Shown piece after piece: positions 1-7,363 of a stretch of 12,584 nucleotides of DNA (position 1 is the first letter of the stretch; every line of letters starts with the position of its first letter). Under the pieces are notes generated by a model, which made no database searches, was not told the DNA's origin, and saw only the letters and a list, made by a program, of their open reading frames with translations. Location of the stretch: assembly GCA_002369295.1 (NCBI GenBank), contig DFDR01000022.1, positions 9,737-22,320 on the forward strand, read 5' to 3'. Source of the DNA: Desulfovibrionaceae bacterium UBA3823. GTDB taxonomy: Bacteria > Desulfobacterota > Desulfovibrionia > Desulfovibrionales > Desulfovibrionaceae. Made by a program: the position numbers and the translations under genes.

Positions 1-450
1 CGTTCTGCCCGGGCTGCGCGCGAGCACCAGCGCCTGGCTCTGCTCAGGCAGGGTCAGCTCCACGCCCAGGCTGGCCGCGGCCGCAAAGGCCGCCGTGACG
101 CCGGGCACGCACTCGTAGGGCACGCCCCGCCGCGCCAGCTCCTGAAACTGCTCGGACACGGCCCCGTAGAGCGAGGGATCGCCGGAGTGCAGGCGCACGC
201 AGCGCTTTCCCTCCCTCCAGGCCGCTTCCATGAGATCGGCCTGCCTGCCTAGATCAAGCCCCGCCGAGTCCACCCGGCGGCAGTCCGGCCGGCAGCGCTC
301 GAGCAGGGCCGGATTGACGAGGGATCCGGCATAGAGCACGAGGTCCGCCTCGTCGAGGCGCTTTGCGCCCCGCAGGGTAATGAGATCGGGCGCGCCCGGT
401 CCCGCGCCGACGAAGGCGACGGGAAAGCGTTCGGGGGCAGGTTCGGTCAT
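1..450 (-). CDS. cbiF: Cobalt-precorrin-4 C11-methyltransferase, CbiF/CobM (3' part cut by window edge)
   Basis: This enzyme transfers a methyl group from SAM to C11 of cobalt-precorrin-4 in the cytosol. I translated it by hand: 150 codons are open from ATG at 450 to the edge. Seen: the corrin methylase N-terminal glycine loop VGAGPGAPDLITLRGA (residues 14-29), the HSGDPSLYG loop (88-96), VPGVTAA (115-121), and ELTLPEQSQ...RSPGRT at the cut end, which is the CbiF/CobM pattern (TLPE-SQ followed by a basic GRT). Family members are about 250 aa, so roughly 100 residues are missing to the left. The start ATG overlaps the cbiET stop by 4 nt (ATGA), implying translational coupling. It is the last visible gene of the riboswitch-controlled operon. 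The assignment rests on the TLPE motif, which distinguishes it from other corrin methylases. Confidence 0.95.
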   Translation of the reverse strand, partial: MTEPAPERFPVAFVGAGPGAPDLITLRGAKRLDEADLVLYAGSLVNPALLERCRPDCRRVDSAGLDLGRQADLMEAAWREGKRCVRLHSGDPSLYGAVSEQFQELARRGVPYECVPGVTAAFAAAASLGVELTLPEQSQALVLARSPGRT

Positions 451-1781
451 GGGGCGTTCTCCTTGTCTGGCTCAGGCTTGTCCGGCGCCTGGAACACGAA
501 AAGGTGGATGCGGTGCCGGGGCTCCAGCAGGCGCAGGCCCCTGCCTATGCCGCGCGCTTCGGCCGCGTCCAGGGAAAGGACGCTCTGGCAGAGATCGGGG
601 CGGAAGGCGGCAAGCAGGGCCTGGGACTCCAGGGTCACGGCGCTGGCGACGCAGATGCCGCAAGGCGCGAGCCTGGCCAGCGAGGCTTCGGCGATGGCTG
701 CCAGCGCGGCGCCCCCGCCGCCGATGAAGATCCTGTCCGGATCCGGCAGCTCGGGCAGGCACTCCAGAATTTCGCCGCCAACGGCGCGGTAGTTGGCAAC
801 GCCGAGGCCCTTCCTGTTGGCCTCCATGTCCGCAAGGCGCTCGGGCCTGCGCTCGACGCCCCAGACCTCGAGACCCGGACGCAGGGCAGCCGCCTCGAGG
901 CCCACGGAGCCGGAGCCGGCGCCGAGATCCCAGAGCACGCCCCGGGAGGGAAGGCGTAGCCGTGCCAGCGCGCAGGCGCGCACTTCCGGGCTGGTGACAA
1001 GGTGTCCCTGGAAGCGCCAGCAGCTGTCGGGAAGGCCCAGCGCCAGCGGCAGGGGCGCAAAGCCCTGCGGCAGGAGGACGAGGATGGAGGTGGGGCCGAA
1101 GGCTTGCCTGGCCGCCTCCCCGAGGCTTGTCCGGACGATGCGCTCCCCGGGCGAGCCGAGTAGCTCGGCCAGCACGCAGGCCCTGCCGCGCGAGGCGGGA
1201 TGAAGGCGGCAGAGCGCGCTGGCCAGATCCGAGGCCGTCAGGCGGGAGCCGGCGTAGACGATGGCCAGGGGCTGCTCCAGGATCTGGCGCAGAGGCGGCT
1301 CCTGGGCATGGGCCGAGAAGAGCCTGGCCTGGCTCCAGGCAAGCCCCAGCCTGTGGCAGAGGACCTGGAAGGCCGTGACCCCTGGATGAAAGCGCACGCA
1401 TTCCCGGGGCAGGGGCAGGCGTTCCAGCACCCGTGCCAGGGTTGCGCCCATGCCATGGTAGAGGGCGTCGCCGGAGGCAAGCACCGCCACCGTGCAGCCT
1501 TGGCGGACGAGCGCTATGGCCTCATTGGCGTCGCGTTCGGGCTCCCGGGCGATGGCGTGGGCCTGGTAGGCCCCTTGGGGCAGGCGCGCCAGCAGGCTCC
1601 GGGAGGCGAAGACATGGCCGCAGCGCAAGGCCGTGCGGGCCGCGCTTTCGGGAAGCCCCGCGCCGCAGGAGAGGACGTGGAGCATGCCGGCGGAAGGCGG
1701 CGCCGGATGCGGTGCCGGGTGCGGTTCGGCGCATGGCGGGGAGGCGTCGCGCATGGCAAAATCCTTCAGGCTGTCCATCAC
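447..1781 (-). CDS. cbiET: CbiE-CbiT fusion: cobalt-precorrin-7 C5-methyltransferase / cobalt-precorrin-6B C15-methyltransferase (decarboxylating)
   Basis: This bifunctional cytosolic enzyme adds the C5 and C15 methyl groups and removes the C12 acetate carboxyl; it is the anaerobic counterpart of CobL. It has 444 aa, as expected for the fusion. The N-terminal CbiE domain (about 33-240) shows SGDALYHGMG (103-112), matching the family's SGDPLFYG loop, and HPGVTAFQ (132-139). The C-terminal CbiT domain (about 258-432) shows LVTSPEVRACALARLRL (261-277), the class I SAM motif LWDLGAGSGSVGLEAA (283-298), VWGVE at the end of beta 2, and IFIGGGG (351-357). The first 30 residues are a Pro/Ala/His-rich extension. 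The start is either GTG at 1781 (GTGA overlap with the cbiD stop, GGAG 6 nt upstream) or the next codon, ATG at 1778; I use the former. The 3' end overlaps cbiF by 4 nt. Confidence 0.95.
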   Translation of the reverse strand: MMDSLKDFAMRDASPPCAEPHPAPHPAPPSAGMLHVLSCGAGLPESAARTALRCGHVFASRSLLARLPQGAYQAHAIAREPERDANEAIALVRQGCTVAVLASGDALYHGMGATLARVLERLPLPRECVRFHPGVTAFQVLCHRLGLAWSQARLFSAHAQEPPLRQILEQPLAIVYAGSRLTASDLASALCRLHPASRGRACVLAELLGSPGERIVRTSLGEAARQAFGPTSILVLLPQGFAPLPLALGLPDSCWRFQGHLVTSPEVRACALARLRLPSRGVLWDLGAGSGSVGLEAAALRPGLEVWGVERRPERLADMEANRKGLGVANYRAVGGEILECLPELPDPDRIFIGGGGAALAAIAEASLARLAPCGICVASAVTLESQALLAAFRPDLCQSVLSLDAAEARGIGRGLRLLEPRHRIHLFVFQAPDKPEPDKENAP

Positions 1782-3115
1782 GGCCGGCTCCCCGGCGCAG
1801 GGATGGCGCCAGCAGGGCAGGCGTCCTGCCGGCGCTGGCCTGGCGCAGGCGCCCTGCGCACAGATGCCTCCGCTGCCGGCTCCTCGCGCAGGGCGAGGGG
1901 GCTGCCGCTGAAGTCCGCCAGCAGCAGGCAGAGCCGGGGCCGGCTGGCGCCCTGGACGAAGAGGGAGGCAAGGCCCTGCAGGGCGAGGCGCATCAGATCG
2001 TCGAGCAGCTCATTCCTGAGCGCTTCGGGCACGAGCCCAAGCGCTTCGCGCACCGTGGGCAGGCAGGCAAGTCGCCCGGCCAGCTCCGCCCTGCCGGGAG
2101 CGAGCCTTAGGACGCGGTCTGCCAGCAGCCCCAGGGGCATGGCATGCCTGCCGGCGTGGGTGTTGTCGAAGCCTGCCGCGTACTTGAGGAGCTTGCCCGG
2201 CATGCAGCAGACCAGCACGCGCGCCAGGCCCTGGGCCTGGGCCGCCCTGAGGCTTTCCCCCGCAAAGTCGGCCATGCACAGGAAGGCTTCCGGCGGCAGC
2301 GGCCCCGGCGCGCGCCGGGCGCACCAGGTCTCGGCCGCGCGCTTCGTCCTTCCACCCGTGCAGAAGGCCATGCAGGAAAGGCCCGCAGCCCTGGCGCAGC
2401 GCACCTGGAGCTGGATGGAGGCAATGTAGGCGTCGTGGCTGAAGGGCTGGACAAGGCCCGTCGTGCCGAGCAGCGAAATGCCCCCGACGATGCCGAGCGC
2501 GGGATTGAGGGTGTGCCTGGCCAGTTCAGCGCCCCCCTCGACGCCCGCCTCCAGCAGCCAGCGCCCCTGGCGCATGCCGGCGCGCGCCAGATTGGAAGCC
2601 AGCATGCGCTGGACGCTGGCGTTCACGGCCCAGCGCCCCTGCTCGGCGTCGAGCCCCTGCCGGGTCGCCACGCCGATGCCTTCAACGGCGTGCACGGCGA
2701 CCAGGGCCTGGCCGACAGGGACGAGCACGTCCCGCGGATCCGGCGGAAAGGGCCCGCGGCCAGCTTCGCTGAGGCGGGCGTAGAGCAGGGCGCCATGGGT
2801 GCAGTCGGGGTCGTCGCCGGCGTTCTTGCGCACGGCAAGGAAGCCCGGATGCGCGGGGAGCGGGCTTTTCAAGGGGACTTCCAGCGGAATGCTGCGGACG
2901 CAGCCGTCGCCGAAGAGCAGATCGACGAAGGGCTGGCTTTCCCGGCCCTGCAGGACCCGGAAGCCGGCGCAGGCAAGGGCTGCGAGGCAGGCGCCCGTCG
3001 TGAAGCCCCAGCGCAGCTCTTCGGCTTCGGGCAGGGGCGAGCCGTCCCAGGGCTGCCAGCCCCGGGGCTTGGGCGCGAGGCGGCGCGCTCCGCCTTCCTT
3101 GGCGCCGCAAGCCAC
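1778..3115 (-). CDS. cbiD: Cobalt-precorrin-5B C1-methyltransferase CbiD
   Basis: This enzyme methylates C1 of cobalt-precorrin-5B in the oxygen-independent pathway. Seen: WGFTTGACLAAL (36-47), corresponding to the family's GYTTGACAAA; VRKNAGDDPDCTHG (95-108), where most homologues as I recall them read KDAGDDPD; and GGISLLGTTGLVQPFS, the family's GGISILGTTG motif. The open frame continues further 5', but I choose GTG at 3115 because a GGGAGG lies 8 nt upstream, within the cbiC stop region. That start gives 445 aa. This is longer than the roughly 360-380 aa usual for CbiD; the excess is a basic N-terminal leader of about 33 residues and a Pro/Ala/Arg-rich, probably disordered tail after about residue 405. 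It begins 4 nt after the cbiC stop codon and its own stop overlaps the cbiET start. Confidence 0.94.
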   Translation of the reverse strand: MACGAKEGGARRLAPKPRGWQPWDGSPLPEAEELRWGFTTGACLAALACAGFRVLQGRESQPFVDLLFGDGCVRSIPLEVPLKSPLPAHPGFLAVRKNAGDDPDCTHGALLYARLSEAGRGPFPPDPRDVLVPVGQALVAVHAVEGIGVATRQGLDAEQGRWAVNASVQRMLASNLARAGMRQGRWLLEAGVEGGAELARHTLNPALGIVGGISLLGTTGLVQPFSHDAYIASIQLQVRCARAAGLSCMAFCTGGRTKRAAETWCARRAPGPLPPEAFLCMADFAGESLRAAQAQGLARVLVCCMPGKLLKYAAGFDNTHAGRHAMPLGLLADRVLRLAPGRAELAGRLACLPTVREALGLVPEALRNELLDDLMRLALQGLASLFVQGASRPRLCLLLADFSGSPLALREEPAAEASVRRAPAPGQRRQDACPAGAIPAPGSRP

Positions 3116-3119
3116 AGCC

Positions 3120-3848
3120 TTAGCCTCCCGCGTCCAGGGAGCCTGCCTCGATGACGGCGTGCAGGCAGGCGACGGCCAGGGTGGAGCCTCCGCGGCGGCC
3201 GGCGAGAACGATGGCCGGCGCATCGGTCTGGAGCAGGAGATCCTTGGATTCCTCGACGTTGACGAAGCCCACGGGCATGCCGATCACCAGGGCTGGCCTG
3301 GCGCCTTCCTCCAGAATGTAGCGGGCGATGCGGGCCAGGGCCAGCGGCGCGTTGCCGACCAGCACGACGCCGCCGTCGAGCAGGGGTCTGGCCTTTTCGG
3401 CGCAGGCAAGCGCCCTGGTCGTGCCGGCGGCCCTGGCGCTGGCCGCCACGTCGGGATCCTGGATGTAGCAGGCGATGGCGTCCTTCCTGTAGGCGGGGTG
3501 CATCGACTTGAGCCTCGCTTCCGAGATGCCTGCCTTGATCATGGAGGCGTCGCACCACAGGGGGGCGCCTGCACGCAGCGCGGCCAGCCCTGCAGCCACG
3601 GGATCGCGCTGGAAGACGAGGGCGCCGAGCAGGGACGGATCGGCCGAGGCGTGCACGAGCCTGCGCGCCACCAGCCGCTCTGCCGGCGCAAAGCGGGCCA
3701 GCGCCTCGCCGAACTCCGCCTCGATGATGCGGAAGCTCTCCTGCTCTATGGCCTGGCCCGAAAGGTTCCAGGCAAGGCGGTCGGCAATGCGCCTTGCTTC
3801 GCCTTTGAGCCTTGCCGGCTCTGCGGAATGCGTTGGCTGACTGGGCAC
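3120..3848 (-). CDS. cbiC: Cobalt-precorrin-8 methylmutase CbiC/CobH
   Basis: This enzyme moves the ring methyl group from C11 to C12, forming cobyrinate (hydrogenobyrinate in the aerobic route). Seen: RRLVHASADPSL (62-73) with the conserved catalytic-type histidine at 66, FQRDPVAAGLAALRAGAPLWCDASMIKAGI corresponding to the family segment that ends in D-MV-GI, and the conserved C-terminal stretch ALVIGMPVGFVNVEESKDLL followed by RRGGSTLAVACLHA. I chose GTG at 3848 (242 aa) because GGAGG lies 5 nt upstream. An in-frame GTG at 3899 has no clear ribosome binding site and would add only 17 unconvincing residues. The usual family length is 205-225 aa. It follows the membrane-protein gene by 69 nt and cbiD starts 4 nt after it. 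Confidence 0.93.
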   Translation of the reverse strand: MPSQPTHSAEPARLKGEARRIADRLAWNLSGQAIEQESFRIIEAEFGEALARFAPAERLVARRLVHASADPSLLGALVFQRDPVAAGLAALRAGAPLWCDASMIKAGISEARLKSMHPAYRKDAIACYIQDPDVAASARAAGTTRALACAEKARPLLDGGVVLVGNAPLALARIARYILEEGARPALVIGMPVGFVNVEESKDLLLQTDAPAIVLAGRRGGSTLAVACLHAVIEAGSLDAGG

Positions 3849-3917
3849 GGCGTCCTCCGTCAAGGTGCGCTGATGGGGGCAGGGAAGCGGGAACGGCACA
3901 AGCCTAGCGCAAAGGCC

Positions 3918-5258
3918 TCAGTCTGCAAAGCTGTCCATCCAGAGCACGACGCCGGCCATGCCGAGCAGGCAGGTGAGCATGCGCGAGAGCTGCATGGCGA
4001 AAACTATGGTGCAGGCCACGCCGGCCGGAAAGATGGCCAGCGCCGTCGGCAGGTTGCGGCGCAGGGCCCGGAAGGGGTTCGAGAGCAGGCTCGCAGCCAG
4101 CATGGCGAGCAGGATCTGCGGACTGGTGATGAGCCCTTGCTGGAGCAGCGAGGCCGAGACCGCCGAGGACTGCACGAGGCCGCCGAGCTGGGCCGCGGCG
4201 ATGGCGAGCATCTGCTCGGGGAAGTAGCGGGCAAGGCCCTGCGGCACCATGCGCTCCCAGAAGTCGAGGATGCCGAGCCGTATCAGCGCCTCCATGGCGA
4301 GAATGAGCGGAACCGAAATGCAGGCCAGGCGGAAGACGAGGGTGCCTGCCCGGACGAGGCTTTTCCGCAGGGTTTCGCCCCAGGGCAGGGGCGTCGCGCC
4401 GTCGGGGGCAAGGTCGGCGCAGGCGCCGGCGGCAAGCCTGCCTTCGGCTTCAAGGCGCCTGGCAAAGAGGGCGTGGCCAAGGAAGACCAGGGCCACCACC
4501 ATGAGGCCGCCCGCGATGTGGATGGCGAAGTAGAGCAGGCCTGGAAGGCCGATGGCCGCAATCACCGGATACATGACGCGGATGGAGTGCGAAAGGTAGG
4601 CCAGGAAGGAATTGGCCATGCCGCCGGCCACGAGGCCGGAGCGGGGAAGGGTGCCCGCTCTGGCGCTTGCCATGAGCATGGAGTCTGCGGCCGGCGCCGA
4701 GGCCAGCGCCGTCGGCATGGCGATGCCGACGATGGCGGGAAGCCTGGCTGCCCGGGTGAGCGCCCCGAGGCTGCGGGCAAAGACCATGTACCAGCGCCGG
4801 CCCTCGATGATGCCGCCAGCCAGCGCGCCCAGGGCGACGAAGAGGAAGAGCCGGACGAACTGCAGGGCGCGCGAGGCAATCTTTTCTGCAGCGCCGCCTG
4901 CGCCTGCGTCGCGGCGCCGGCTCTGGCCCGCCTTGTCCCGGGGCGCGTCTTGCGTCGCCTCGGCGCGGGCCTCGGGAGCCTGCGGGGCCGCGGCATGCCG
5001 ATGCGCTTGGCTCGCTTCGGCAGGCGCCTTTGCCTGGCCCGGTTGCGCGGTCTGGGTCTGGGGAGCGCTTCTCGCGTGCATGCCTGCCGGCATGCTGGCT
5101 GCAAGCCAGCCCGAAAGGGCAAGCGAGCACGCGAGCCAGACGCACCAGAAGGGAGACTTCCAGGGCGGCCGGCGCCTCCTGCGGCCGCGGGCCGGAGGGC
5201 CGGAGACGCTGGGGCTGGCTGCTTCGGAAGCGGGGGTGTCGGGGCGTTGTCCGTGCAT
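3918..5258 (-). CDS. Polytopic membrane protein with two nucleoside-recognition (Gate)-like halves, in the cobalamin operon; function unknown
   Basis: I recognise no specific function. The 446-aa product has a basic cytosolic N-terminus (RGRRRRR, 24-30) and one hydrophobic segment (about 36-55). A polar Ala/Gln/Pro linker follows (56-128), containing HRH at 86-88. About eight more hydrophobic segments follow, from 132 to 440. The two membrane halves (about 175-262 and 348-433) look alike: a small-residue segment with SAP-AADSMLMA or SSAVSASLLQ, then G-L, then ANSF or SNPF, then a hydrophobic pair. This resembles the duplicated 'nucleoside recognition' or Gate-type permease fold. It lies 25 nt after cbiL and 69 nt before cbiC, so it is almost certainly co-transcribed under the B12 riboswitch. 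A role in moving cobalt or a tetrapyrrole intermediate is an inference from context only. The ATG at 5258 has a weak AAGGCAG upstream. Confidence 0.8.
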   Translation of the reverse strand: MHGQRPDTPASEAASPSVSGPPARGRRRRRPPWKSPFWCVWLACSLALSGWLAASMPAGMHARSAPQTQTAQPGQAKAPAEASQAHRHAAAPQAPEARAEATQDAPRDKAGQSRRRDAGAGGAAEKIASRALQFVRLFLFVALGALAGGIIEGRRWYMVFARSLGALTRAARLPAIVGIAMPTALASAPAADSMLMASARAGTLPRSGLVAGGMANSFLAYLSHSIRVMYPVIAAIGLPGLLYFAIHIAGGLMVVALVFLGHALFARRLEAEGRLAAGACADLAPDGATPLPWGETLRKSLVRAGTLVFRLACISVPLILAMEALIRLGILDFWERMVPQGLARYFPEQMLAIAAAQLGGLVQSSAVSASLLQQGLITSPQILLAMLAASLLSNPFRALRRNLPTALAIFPAGVACTIVFAMQLSRMLTCLLGMAGVVLWMDSFAD

Positions 5259-5283
5259 GGCATGCTGCCTTGGGGCAGGGAAG

Positions 5284-5985
5284 CTATGGCCTGCGCACCA
5301 GCATGAGCGAGAAGTAGCATTCGGGCCTGGCCTCGATTTCGTCGAGGTCGCGGCTGATGAACTCCCCCTCCATGGTCAGGCGCTCGCCGTAGAGGACCTC
5401 GAGGTCCTTCTCCCGCTTCAGACGCCGGATCAGGGCGTTCCTGCTCCGGTAGGTCTTGAGCAGAACGGTGGAGGATCCTTCGGGGAAGGCGACGGTCTCC
5501 GCCATGGAAGCCTTGAAGGCGGGAATGACGCGCAGATCCTCGGTGTTCTCGACGAGCACGGCATCTGCCCTGGCCGCCAGGGTGGCAAAGGAGGTGACGC
5601 CAGGGACCGTCTCCGCCTCGAGGCCCGGCACGAGTTCCCGCAGGAGCTTGAGCATGTAGCCGTAGGTGGAGTAGGTCAGGGTGTCGCCGAGCGTTGCGTA
5701 GGCGCAGCTGCGGCCGGCGCGAAGCTCGTCGGCGATGCGCTGGGCGTTGGCTGCCAGCACGGCTTCGCGCTCTGCGCGGTCGCGCGACATGCTGAAGACG
5801 AGCCGCTCGACGCGCCCCCGGGGCCGCACGGCCTCCACGACGGCGCCCGAGATGGATGCCGACACGTGCTGGGAGATGACGGTGAAGACGACGTCGCATT
5901 GGGCGAGGATGCGCGCGCCCTTGAGGGTGAGGAGCTCCGGATCGCCGGGGCCTATGCCGATGCCGTAGAGTTTGCCGGGCTGCAT
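5284..5985 (-). CDS. cbiL: Cobalt-factor II (precorrin-2) C20-methyltransferase CbiL/CobI
   Basis: This SAM-dependent cytosolic enzyme methylates C20 of cobalt-factor II, the first methylation after cobalt insertion. It has 233 aa, normal for the family. Seen: GIGIGPGDPELLTLKGARIL (8-27), which is the CbiL/CobI-type start; ATLGDTLTYSTYGYML (97-112), matching the family's GDP-YSTY loop; and VPGVTSFATLAAR (127-139). I chose ATG at 5985 because it directly precedes the conserved N-terminus and has AGGAAG upstream; the open frame extends to 6198 but overlaps the end of cbiK with unrelated residues. It comes straight after cbiK in pathway order, separated by 124 nt that contain two perfect hairpins, and 25 nt before the membrane-protein gene. 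Confidence 0.95.
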   Translation of the reverse strand: MQPGKLYGIGIGPGDPELLTLKGARILAQCDVVFTVISQHVSASISGAVVEAVRPRGRVERLVFSMSRDRAEREAVLAANAQRIADELRAGRSCAYATLGDTLTYSTYGYMLKLLRELVPGLEAETVPGVTSFATLAARADAVLVENTEDLRVIPAFKASMAETVAFPEGSSTVLLKTYRSRNALIRRLKREKDLEVLYGERLTMEGEFISRDLDEIEARPECYFSLMLVRRP

Positions 5986-6015
5986 GGTCTTCCTGCCGGC
6001 CTGGAGTGGCTTGGC

Positions 6016-6040
6016 CGGAGCGCCGGCCGGAAGCGCTCCG
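6016..6040 (-). other. Perfect 8-bp inverted repeat in the cbiK-cbiL gap (hairpin, not a terminator)
   Basis: The arms CGGAGCGC (6016-6023) and GCGCTCCG (6033-6040) are perfectly complementary around a 9-nt loop. No T-run follows on the minus strand, so a rho-independent terminator is unlikely. It lies just upstream of the cbiL ribosome binding site. mRNA stabilisation or processing is the likeliest role (inference). Confidence 0.5.
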
Positions 6041-6049
6041 CGGCGTCCC

Positions 6050-6074
6050 CTGGCAGAGGCGCAGGCTCTGCCAG
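6050..6074 (-). other. Perfect 9-bp inverted repeat directly after cbiK (hairpin, no T-run)
   Basis: The arms CTGGCAGAG (6050-6058) and CTCTGCCAG (6066-6074) pair perfectly around a 7-nt loop, 36 nt past the cbiK stop codon. It is followed on the minus strand by GGGACGCCGC rather than a T-run. It could protect the cbiK 3' end or lower expression of distal genes relative to cbiK. Confidence 0.5.
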
Positions 6075-6109
6075 AAGACGTCCTTGTCGAAACTGCCGAA
6101 AGGGGAGGG

Positions 6110-6991
6110 CTAGTCGGACTTCTTGGGATGGGCGAGATCGTCCTTCGCGTCCCTGGTGTGCCGCAGGTACACGGCGCGCACGGCGGGAAGCTGGCCAAGG
6201 CCCACCAGATGGGGCACGGGCGTCATGCCTTCCTTCTTGATCTGGCTGGCCCAGGAGTCCTCTTCGGCGCCGGCGAGGTCGTTGTTGGCGTGGTCGCCGG
6301 CAACGACCATGAGCGGCGCCAGGTGGCAGGTCTTCACGCCGGCCTGCCTGAGTTGGGGCAGCACGGCGTCGAAGCCGTTGGCGCCTTCCACCGTGGCGAC
6401 GTAGACCAGGGGATCCTTGGCCTTGAATCCCTGGGCCACGGCCCTCATGGTCAGGTCGCCGGGGCCGCGGTCGTTGCCGTGGCCCATGAGCACCAGGGCT
6501 TCGCCGGCCTTGCGGCCTTTGGCCGCGTCCTTGATCACGGCGCCGGCCACTTCATCGAGATCCTGGGCGGACTCGAGCAGGGGCTTGCCGAGCCAGACGT
6601 GCTCGAAGCGCCCGGGGTGCTTGGCGAGGTTCTTCACCAGCATGCGCTGGAGCATGGAGTACTCCTCGCCGCCGGTGACGTGGAGGGACTGGACGCGCAG
6701 GTCGGTGATGCCGAGCCTGGCGCACTCGTTCATGGCCTGGTTGACGGAGAAGACTGTTTTGCCTTCCTTGGCCAGTTTTTTGCGGATGATGTCGGAAGTG
6801 TAGGCCCAAACGACGGGCTGGCCTCGGTAGGCGGCCTTGTAGGCCTTGTCTATGGCGTCGAAGGAGGGCATGGCCGAGGCCATGCTGGTGCCGAAGGCGA
6901 CGATGAGCACGCCCTTGGAGGACGCGGCCTGGGCAGGCAGGGAGGAGAGGACGAGGAAGAGGGCGCAGATGAAGCTCGCTGCGGTCTTCAT
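6110..6991 (-). CDS. cbiK: Sirohydrochlorin cobaltochelatase CbiK, with signal peptide (periplasmic CbiK-P type)
   Basis: This class II chelatase inserts cobalt into sirohydrochlorin, the entry step of the anaerobic corrin pathway. It has 293 aa. The N-terminus MKTAASFICALFLVLSSLPAQA (1-22) is a typical Sec signal peptide ending in AQA. The mature part starts the family fold with GVLIVAFGTSM (27-37). Metal-site candidates are His171 in LMGHGND, Glu202 in TVEGANG and His234 in VAGDHANNDLAG, matching the His-Glu-His set known for CbiK; SLHVTGGEEY (102-111) is also conserved. I chose ATG at 6991 because AGGAG lies 7 nt upstream and the signal peptide starts there; the open frame runs on 5' through the riboswitch and is not coding. 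It is the first gene of the operon, controlled by the riboswitch upstream. D. vulgaris has a periplasmic and a cytosolic CbiK; this one resembles the periplasmic form. Confidence 0.93.
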   Translation of the reverse strand: MKTAASFICALFLVLSSLPAQAASSKGVLIVAFGTSMASAMPSFDAIDKAYKAAYRGQPVVWAYTSDIIRKKLAKEGKTVFSVNQAMNECARLGITDLRVQSLHVTGGEEYSMLQRMLVKNLAKHPGRFEHVWLGKPLLESAQDLDEVAGAVIKDAAKGRKAGEALVLMGHGNDRGPGDLTMRAVAQGFKAKDPLVYVATVEGANGFDAVLPQLRQAGVKTCHLAPLMVVAGDHANNDLAGAEEDSWASQIKKEGMTPVPHLVGLGQLPAVRAVYLRHTRDAKDDLAHPKKSD

Positions 6992-7077
6992 GGCGGGGCT
7001 CCTGGGGTGTGGGGGTGCGGAACAAGGCACCTCGGGCCCGGCGTCTGTGCGCGCCGCATCTGTCCCGTCTGGAGCGC

Positions 7078-7111
7078 AAAAGGCCCGGCGAGCGCGTTGG
7101 CGCAGGCCGGG
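7078..7111 (-). terminator. Candidate intrinsic terminator in the cbiK leader (riboswitch expression platform)
   Basis: On the minus strand CCCGGC (7111-7106) pairs with GCCGGG (7089-7084). Inside this, after a 2x2 internal loop, GCGC pairs with GCGC around a 4-nt loop, and CC then TTTT (7081-7078) follows. It lies 68 nt after the cobalamin aptamer and 86 nt before the cbiK start. That is where a transcriptional expression platform would sit. The T-run is short, so a translational mechanism remains possible. Confidence 0.45.
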
Positions 7112-7179
7112 ACACCGTATTCGTCCAGACAGGAAGGGCAAGTGCACAGCCAAGTTCCCGTGGGTGCAGCCAGTATGCC

Positions 7180-7356
7180 GCATGGCCGGTCTTCCGGCTT
7201 CCGGGTCATCCTCCATCCGCTGGCCTTCCCGCCGGAAAGCATCCGGCAGTGGCGCTCGAGAGCGGATTTCGTCTCCGGTTACGGCGGCGGGTCCGCGCCG
7301 GATTCTCACCGGCTTCCCTGCGCACTCTCCGCGGAAGCGGGGCGTGCGCGCCATGC
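7180..7356 (-). ncRNA. Cobalamin (B12) riboswitch upstream of cbiK
   Basis: Read on the minus strand, the conserved cobalamin aptamer blocks appear in order. GGGAAGCCGGTGAGAATCC is followed by CGGACCCGCC-CCGTAACCGG, then GCCACTG, then CCGGCGGGAAGG, then GGATGACCCGGAAGCC. The B12 box GAAGCCGGAAGACCGGCC occupies about 7184-7201. The ends are set by a P1 helix: GCATGG at 7356-7351 pairs with CCATGC at 7185-7180. A peripheral helix GCGCAC/GTGCGC (7349-7344 with 7325-7320) is also visible. Bound adenosylcobalamin would be expected to switch off the cbiK-cbiF operon, as for this RNA family in general. Confidence 0.93.
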
Positions 7357-7363
7357 AGGAAGG

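Noticed and set aside
2799..5306. Long plus-strand open frame of 835 codons
   Set aside because: It lies opposite cbiD, cbiC and the membrane-protein gene, is Gly/Arg/Ala-rich with no domain pattern, and reflects high GC rather than coding.
6016..6074. Terminator between cbiK and cbiL
   Set aside because: The stems are strong but no T-run follows either of them, and the gene order implies read-through.
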